Source of the DNA: Ferruginibacter sp.
GTDB lineage: Bacteria; Bacteroidota; Bacteroidia; Chitinophagales; Chitinophagaceae
DNA: 37,516 nucleotides
Direction of reading: 5' to 3'
NCBI GenBank assembly: GCA_025359625.1
Contig: JANYFT010000089.1
Coordinates: 1 to 37,516, forward strand
Each line of letters begins with the position of its first letter. The first letter of the stretch is position 1. The notes under the pieces were generated by a model. That model was not told the DNA's origin and searched no databases. It saw only the letters and a program-made list of their open reading frames with translations. The position numbers and the translations under genes were made by a program. This document shows, piece by piece, positions 34,868 through 37,516 of this stretch.

Positions 34868-34974
34868 TTAATTAATTGTTTTAATTTTATTTTTAGGCTA
34901 TGGATAAGGGTTAGTAAATGATAAAAAATAGGTTGTAAATTATTGATAGTCAAGTTTATACTTATCTACTACCC

Positions 34975-34982
34975 TACGTTTG
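34975..34982 (+). promoter_or_regulatory. -7 box (TACGTTTG) for a rightward small-RNA candidate
   Basis: TACGTTTG matches TAnnTTTG exactly on the plus strand. The -33 position holds TTTA rather than TTTG. It points away from the TonB gene and lies about 320 bases before radA, which has a closer promoter of its own. Confidence 0.45.
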
Positions 34983-34988
34983 GTTATT

Positions 34989-35117
34989 TGGTTAATGCTT
35001 AAAAACTTATTAACATCCCAAAAGATTTATTTTTTTATGTGTCTGCAATTTGTAATTTAGCAATAGAATTTAATGGGTTAGTAAGTACAAAGGGTTAGCA
35101 GAAATGCTAACCCTTTT
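34989..35117 (+). ncRNA. Candidate small RNA ending in a strong hairpin
   Basis: Between the TonB receptor and radA, an exact -7 box (34975-34982) and a terminator-like hairpin (35089-35117) enclose about 130 nt with no protein frame. Inside, GGGTTAGTAA occurs at 35075-35084 and again outside at 34908-34917, and GGGTTAGCA forms one arm of the hairpin. No known RNA family was recognised. It could also be only the far upstream control region of radA. Confidence 0.35.
35089..35117 (+). terminator. Orphan terminator-like hairpin with GAAA loop
   Basis: A perfect 12-bp stem (AAAGGGTTAGCA 35089-35100, TGCTAACCCTTT 35105-35116) is closed by the stable tetraloop GAAA and followed by one more T, giving a run of four T. 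No gene runs into it from either side. The short T run makes it a moderate terminator; it may instead be a stable RNA end or a protein-binding site. Confidence 0.55.
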
Positions 35118-35268
35118 ACTTTGCAGTAATACTTCTTTATTTCATCTGCCCTTCTTTAATAAAAAATTCGTTTTAACTTCCTTCACTAAATATTTATTGT
35201 GATCATTACTTTTAAAAAAGATCCAAGCATTATGGTTTGAATAAATTCTCTCAAAATCAAAAAATAAA

Positions 35269-35297
35269 TTGTACTAAAATTTTCCTTTTTACTTTTA
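35269..35297 (+). promoter_or_regulatory. Likely radA promoter
   Basis: TTG at 35269-35271, 18 bases, then TACTTTTA at 35290-35297, one base off the -7 consensus. The ATG at 35302 follows within five bases. Initiation about seven bases past the box would therefore begin transcription at or just inside the start codon, so either the transcript is almost leaderless or the true promoter is further upstream. Confidence 0.4.
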
Positions 35298-35301
35298 CAA
35301 A

Positions 35302-36696
35302 ATGAGTAAGACCAAGTCAGGATTTTTTTGCCAAAATTGTGGATATGAAAGTGCCAAGTGGGCGGGTAAATGTCCTTCCTGTAATAACTGGAATACGTTT
35401 GTTGAAGAGGTTATTGTAAAAGGCAATGATAAAAAAGAAATCAATGAATGGAAAGAATACAATGGCGTTGGAAAATTAAAGACCATTTCGATCAATAATG
35501 TAAGCAGTGCAGAAGAAAAAAGAATTGTTACAACAGATGCAGAAGTAAACCGTGTTTTAGGTGGTGGCATTGTTATGGGAAGTATTGTACTGGTGGCAGG
35601 AGAACCGGGAATTGGAAAATCTACTTTGTTTTTGCAAATTGGTTTGCAACTAAAGGACGTGATTACCTTATATATAAGTGGTGAAGAAAGTGAGCAACAA
35701 ATAAAAATGCGGGCTGATCGTGTTGGGATTAAAAGTGATAATTTTTATTTGCTTACGGAAACCAACACCCAAACCATCTTCCAGGAAATAAAAAAATTAA
35801 AACCTCAATTGGTGATTGTAGATAGTATACAAACATTGCAGTCACCTTTTGTAGAGAGCGGCCCCGGCAGTGTGAGCCAAATAAGGGAATGTGCAGCCGA
35901 ATTACAACGCTTTGCCAAAGAAACAAACACGCCAGTTTTTTTAATTGGGCATATCACCAAAGATGGCAATATTGCCGGCCCGAAAATATTAGAGCATATG
36001 GTAGATACGGTGCTGCAGTTTGAGGGGGACCGTCATTACGCTTACCGCATTTTAAGAACTTTAAAAAACCGTTTTGGTTCTACTTCCGAACTGGGTATAT
36101 ACGAAATGACCGGCGAAGGCATGAGGGCTGTAAGTAATCCTTCTGAAATTCTCATTACACAAAAAGAAGAACAGCTAAGTGGCATTGCCATTGCCGCTAC
36201 TATTGAAGGCATACGGCCTTTATTAATAGAAGGACAGGCATTAGTAACACAAAGTGTATATGGCACTCCTCAACGCACTGTAAGCGGATTCGACCTGCGC
36301 AGGTTACAACTATTACTGGCCGTGCTTGAAAAACGTGGTGGCTTTCATTTTGGCGTAAAAGATGTGTTTGTGAATATTGCAGGAGGGATAAAAGTAGAAG
36401 ACCCTTCAATTGACCTGGCCATTGTTTGTGCATTGTTGAGCAGTTATGAAGATATCCCAATTAATCAGCATTATTGTTTTGCAGGTGAAGTTGGACTAAG
36501 TGGTGAGATAAGAGCAGTCAACAGAATTGAACAACGGATTGCTGAAGCAGAAAAACTGGGCTTTGAAAAAATAATTGTAAGTAAATACAATGCAAAGTCG
36601 TTAGGTAAAATAAAATCCAGCTCCTCTTCCGGTCAAGCTGGCATTGAAGTAATACCATTAGCTAAAGTAGAAGAGTTGTACCAATATTTATTTTAA
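35302..36696 (+). CDS. radA: DNA repair protein RadA (Sms)
   Basis: A 464-residue cytoplasmic ATPase that helps process recombination intermediates by driving branch migration with RecA. The N-terminal zinc finger has Cys10, Cys13, Cys24 and Cys27 (CQNCGYESAKWAGKCPSC). The RecA-like core has Walker A GEPGIGKST (100-108) and Walker B LVIVDSIQT. The RadA-specific KNRFG motif lies at 255-259. The C-terminal Lon protease-like domain (about 285-464) includes DLAIVCALLSSY and GEVGLSGEIRAV. Length and motifs are as expected. The comF-like gene follows after 63 bases on the same strand. Confidence 0.97.
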   Translation: MSKTKSGFFCQNCGYESAKWAGKCPSCNNWNTFVEEVIVKGNDKKEINEWKEYNGVGKLKTISINNVSSAEEKRIVTTDAEVNRVLGGGIVMGSIVLVAGEPGIGKSTLFLQIGLQLKDVITLYISGEESEQQIKMRADRVGIKSDNFYLLTETNTQTIFQEIKKLKPQLVIVDSIQTLQSPFVESGPGSVSQIRECAAELQRFAKETNTPVFLIGHITKDGNIAGPKILEHMVDTVLQFEGDRHYAYRILRTLKNRFGSTSELGIYEMTGEGMRAVSNPSEILITQKEEQLSGIAIAATIEGIRPLLIEGQALVTQSVYGTPQRTVSGFDLRRLQLLLAVLEKRGGFHFGVKDVFVNIAGGIKVEDPSIDLAIVCALLSSYEDIPINQHYCFAGEVGLSGEIRAVNRIEQRIAEAEKLGFEKIIVSKYNAKSLGKIKSSSSSGQAGIEVIPLAKVEELYQYLF

Positions 36697-36759
36697 CGAT
36701 CACCAAAATTGAAAAGGGAAAGGCTTTGAATATAAAATTGTTTCAATTACATTAGAGTA

Positions 36760-37461
36760 ATGCCGCTATTAAAAACAATATTTTCAGATACCCTGCATCT
36801 CTTTTATCCGCATATATGCACAGGATGTGGAAGTGATCTTTTAGAACAAAGTAATTTGCTTTGTTTAAGATGCGTAACCAATTTACCCGAAACCAATTTT
36901 GCCCAACATGCTAATAACCCGATTGAAAAAATATTTTGGGGACGAATTTCATTAGCAGCGGCTCATAGTGAATTTTATTTCTCCAAGGAGTCGTTGATTC
37001 AACAACTGATCCATCAGCTTAAATATAAAGGCAACACAACCATAGGTTTTTATTTGGGCGAATTGATGGGCAAAACTTTATTGAGCAGCAACCGCTTTAA
37101 TAATATAGCTGCCTTAATCCCCTTACCGTTATATCCTGATAAAGAACGAAAACGTGGCTACAACCAGGCAGCTATTATCTGCGATGGAATGTCTGCTGTA
37201 ATGAACGTTCCTGTTATAAAAAACAATGTACTTCGCCAGCGATATACAGATACCCAAACAAAAAAGCACCGCATTGAAAGATGGGAAAATGTAGCAGGTA
37301 GTTTTATTATAAAAGACGAAACAAAACTAAAGGGTAAACATTTATTATTGGTAGATGATGTGATAACTACTGGTGCAACTCTGGAAGCCTGTGGCAGTAT
37401 GATTGCAGCAATTGAAGGCGTGAAATTGAGTATCGCAACATTGGCGCATACAACAAAATAA
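36760..37461 (+). CDS. comF: ComF-family phosphoribosyltransferase-like protein
   Basis: A 233-residue cytoplasmic protein with an N-terminal zinc finger (Cys20, Cys23, Cys35, Cys38; CTGCG and CLRC) and a C-terminal type I phosphoribosyltransferase fold. The PRPP-binding motif LLLVDDVITTGATLEAC is near residue 205, and LIPLPLYPDKERKRGYNQA is the second family signature. ComF takes part in natural DNA uptake in some bacteria, probably at the single-strand import step; in many Bacteroidota its role is untested. Placement next to radA fits a DNA-processing role. The stop is 55 bases before the right edge. Confidence 0.93.
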   Translation: MPLLKTIFSDTLHLFYPHICTGCGSDLLEQSNLLCLRCVTNLPETNFAQHANNPIEKIFWGRISLAAAHSEFYFSKESLIQQLIHQLKYKGNTTIGFYLGELMGKTLLSSNRFNNIAALIPLPLYPDKERKRGYNQAAIICDGMSAVMNVPVIKNNVLRQRYTDTQTKKHRIERWENVAGSFIIKDETKLKGKHLLLVDDVITTGATLEACGSMIAAIEGVKLSIATLAHTTK

Positions 37462-37516
37462 TACCCTGTTATCAAAAAAAATTACAATTGAATAAATAAC
37501 TAATTTTGAACAATGA

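Noticed and set aside
36707-36748. Inverted repeat AATTGAAA/TTTCAATT between radA and comF as a terminator
   Set aside because: The 26-base loop and lack of a following T run make a terminator unlikely, and the two genes are probably co-transcribed.
37501-37516. Promoter and start codon of a further gene (TAATTTTG then ATG at 37513)
   Set aside because: The -7-like box has no -33 element at the right distance and only one codon of the frame is visible.

Overview
The window is AT-rich chromosomal DNA from a member of the Bacteroidota, most likely Chitinophagales/Chitinophagaceae (family-level placement is inference). Supporting features are a SusC/SusD pair with a third surface lipoprotein, two further TonB-dependent receptors with carboxypeptidase-regulatory N-domains, a type IX secretion (T9SS) C-terminal sorting domain, few Shine-Dalgarno sequences, and several promoters of the Bacteroidota type (TTTG, 19-21 bases, TAnnTTTG). 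No tRNA, rRNA, CRISPR array, transposase or phage gene was recognised.

Layout. 1-2340: start of a leftward gene cut by the edge, then a large secreted protein whose C-terminus looks like a clan CD (caspase/gingipain-type) cysteine peptidase. 2495-5010: response regulator, degenerate hemolysin III/PAQR membrane protein and sensor kinase, all rightward. 5190-7198: a cluster of inverted repeats at the promoter of a two-gene operon (LpxH-like metallophosphoesterase and glycosyltransferase). 7207-8788: secreted alkaline-phosphatase-superfamily hydrolase and small lipoprotein. 8821-9142: two leftward terminators enclosing a possible small RNA. 9197-13766: Oar-like TonB receptor and a secreted protein. 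13853-19666: SusC, SusD and DUF1735-type lipoprotein operon with no glycan hydrolase. 20314-25090: isobutyryl-CoA mutase (IcmF) split into two genes with a YhcG/DUF1016 nuclease gene between them. 25488-27442: divergent rsmA and pdxA. 27512-30027: ABC exporter plus a LolA-like periplasmic protein. 30314-34818: a tiny T9SS-tagged protein, an HTH_34 regulator with a membrane protein, a secreted TPR-like protein and a TonB receptor. 34975-35117: a second small-RNA candidate. 35302-37461: radA and a comF-family gene.

Most genes are ordinary housekeeping or outer-membrane functions. The most unusual part is 20314-25090. The normally single-chain IcmF is cut exactly in the linker between its GTPase and mutase parts, and a nuclease gene sits in the gap, joined to the first half by an ATGA stop/start overlap. 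That nuclease gene carries four 48-51 bp tandem repeats. The outer two contain identical perfect 27-bp palindromes (13+1+13), each encoding IVQQPVAQ. Other points worth a look are the PAQR protein that has lost two of its four usual metal-site residues, the inverted-repeat cluster at 5190-5257, and the two orphan terminator-ended transcripts.
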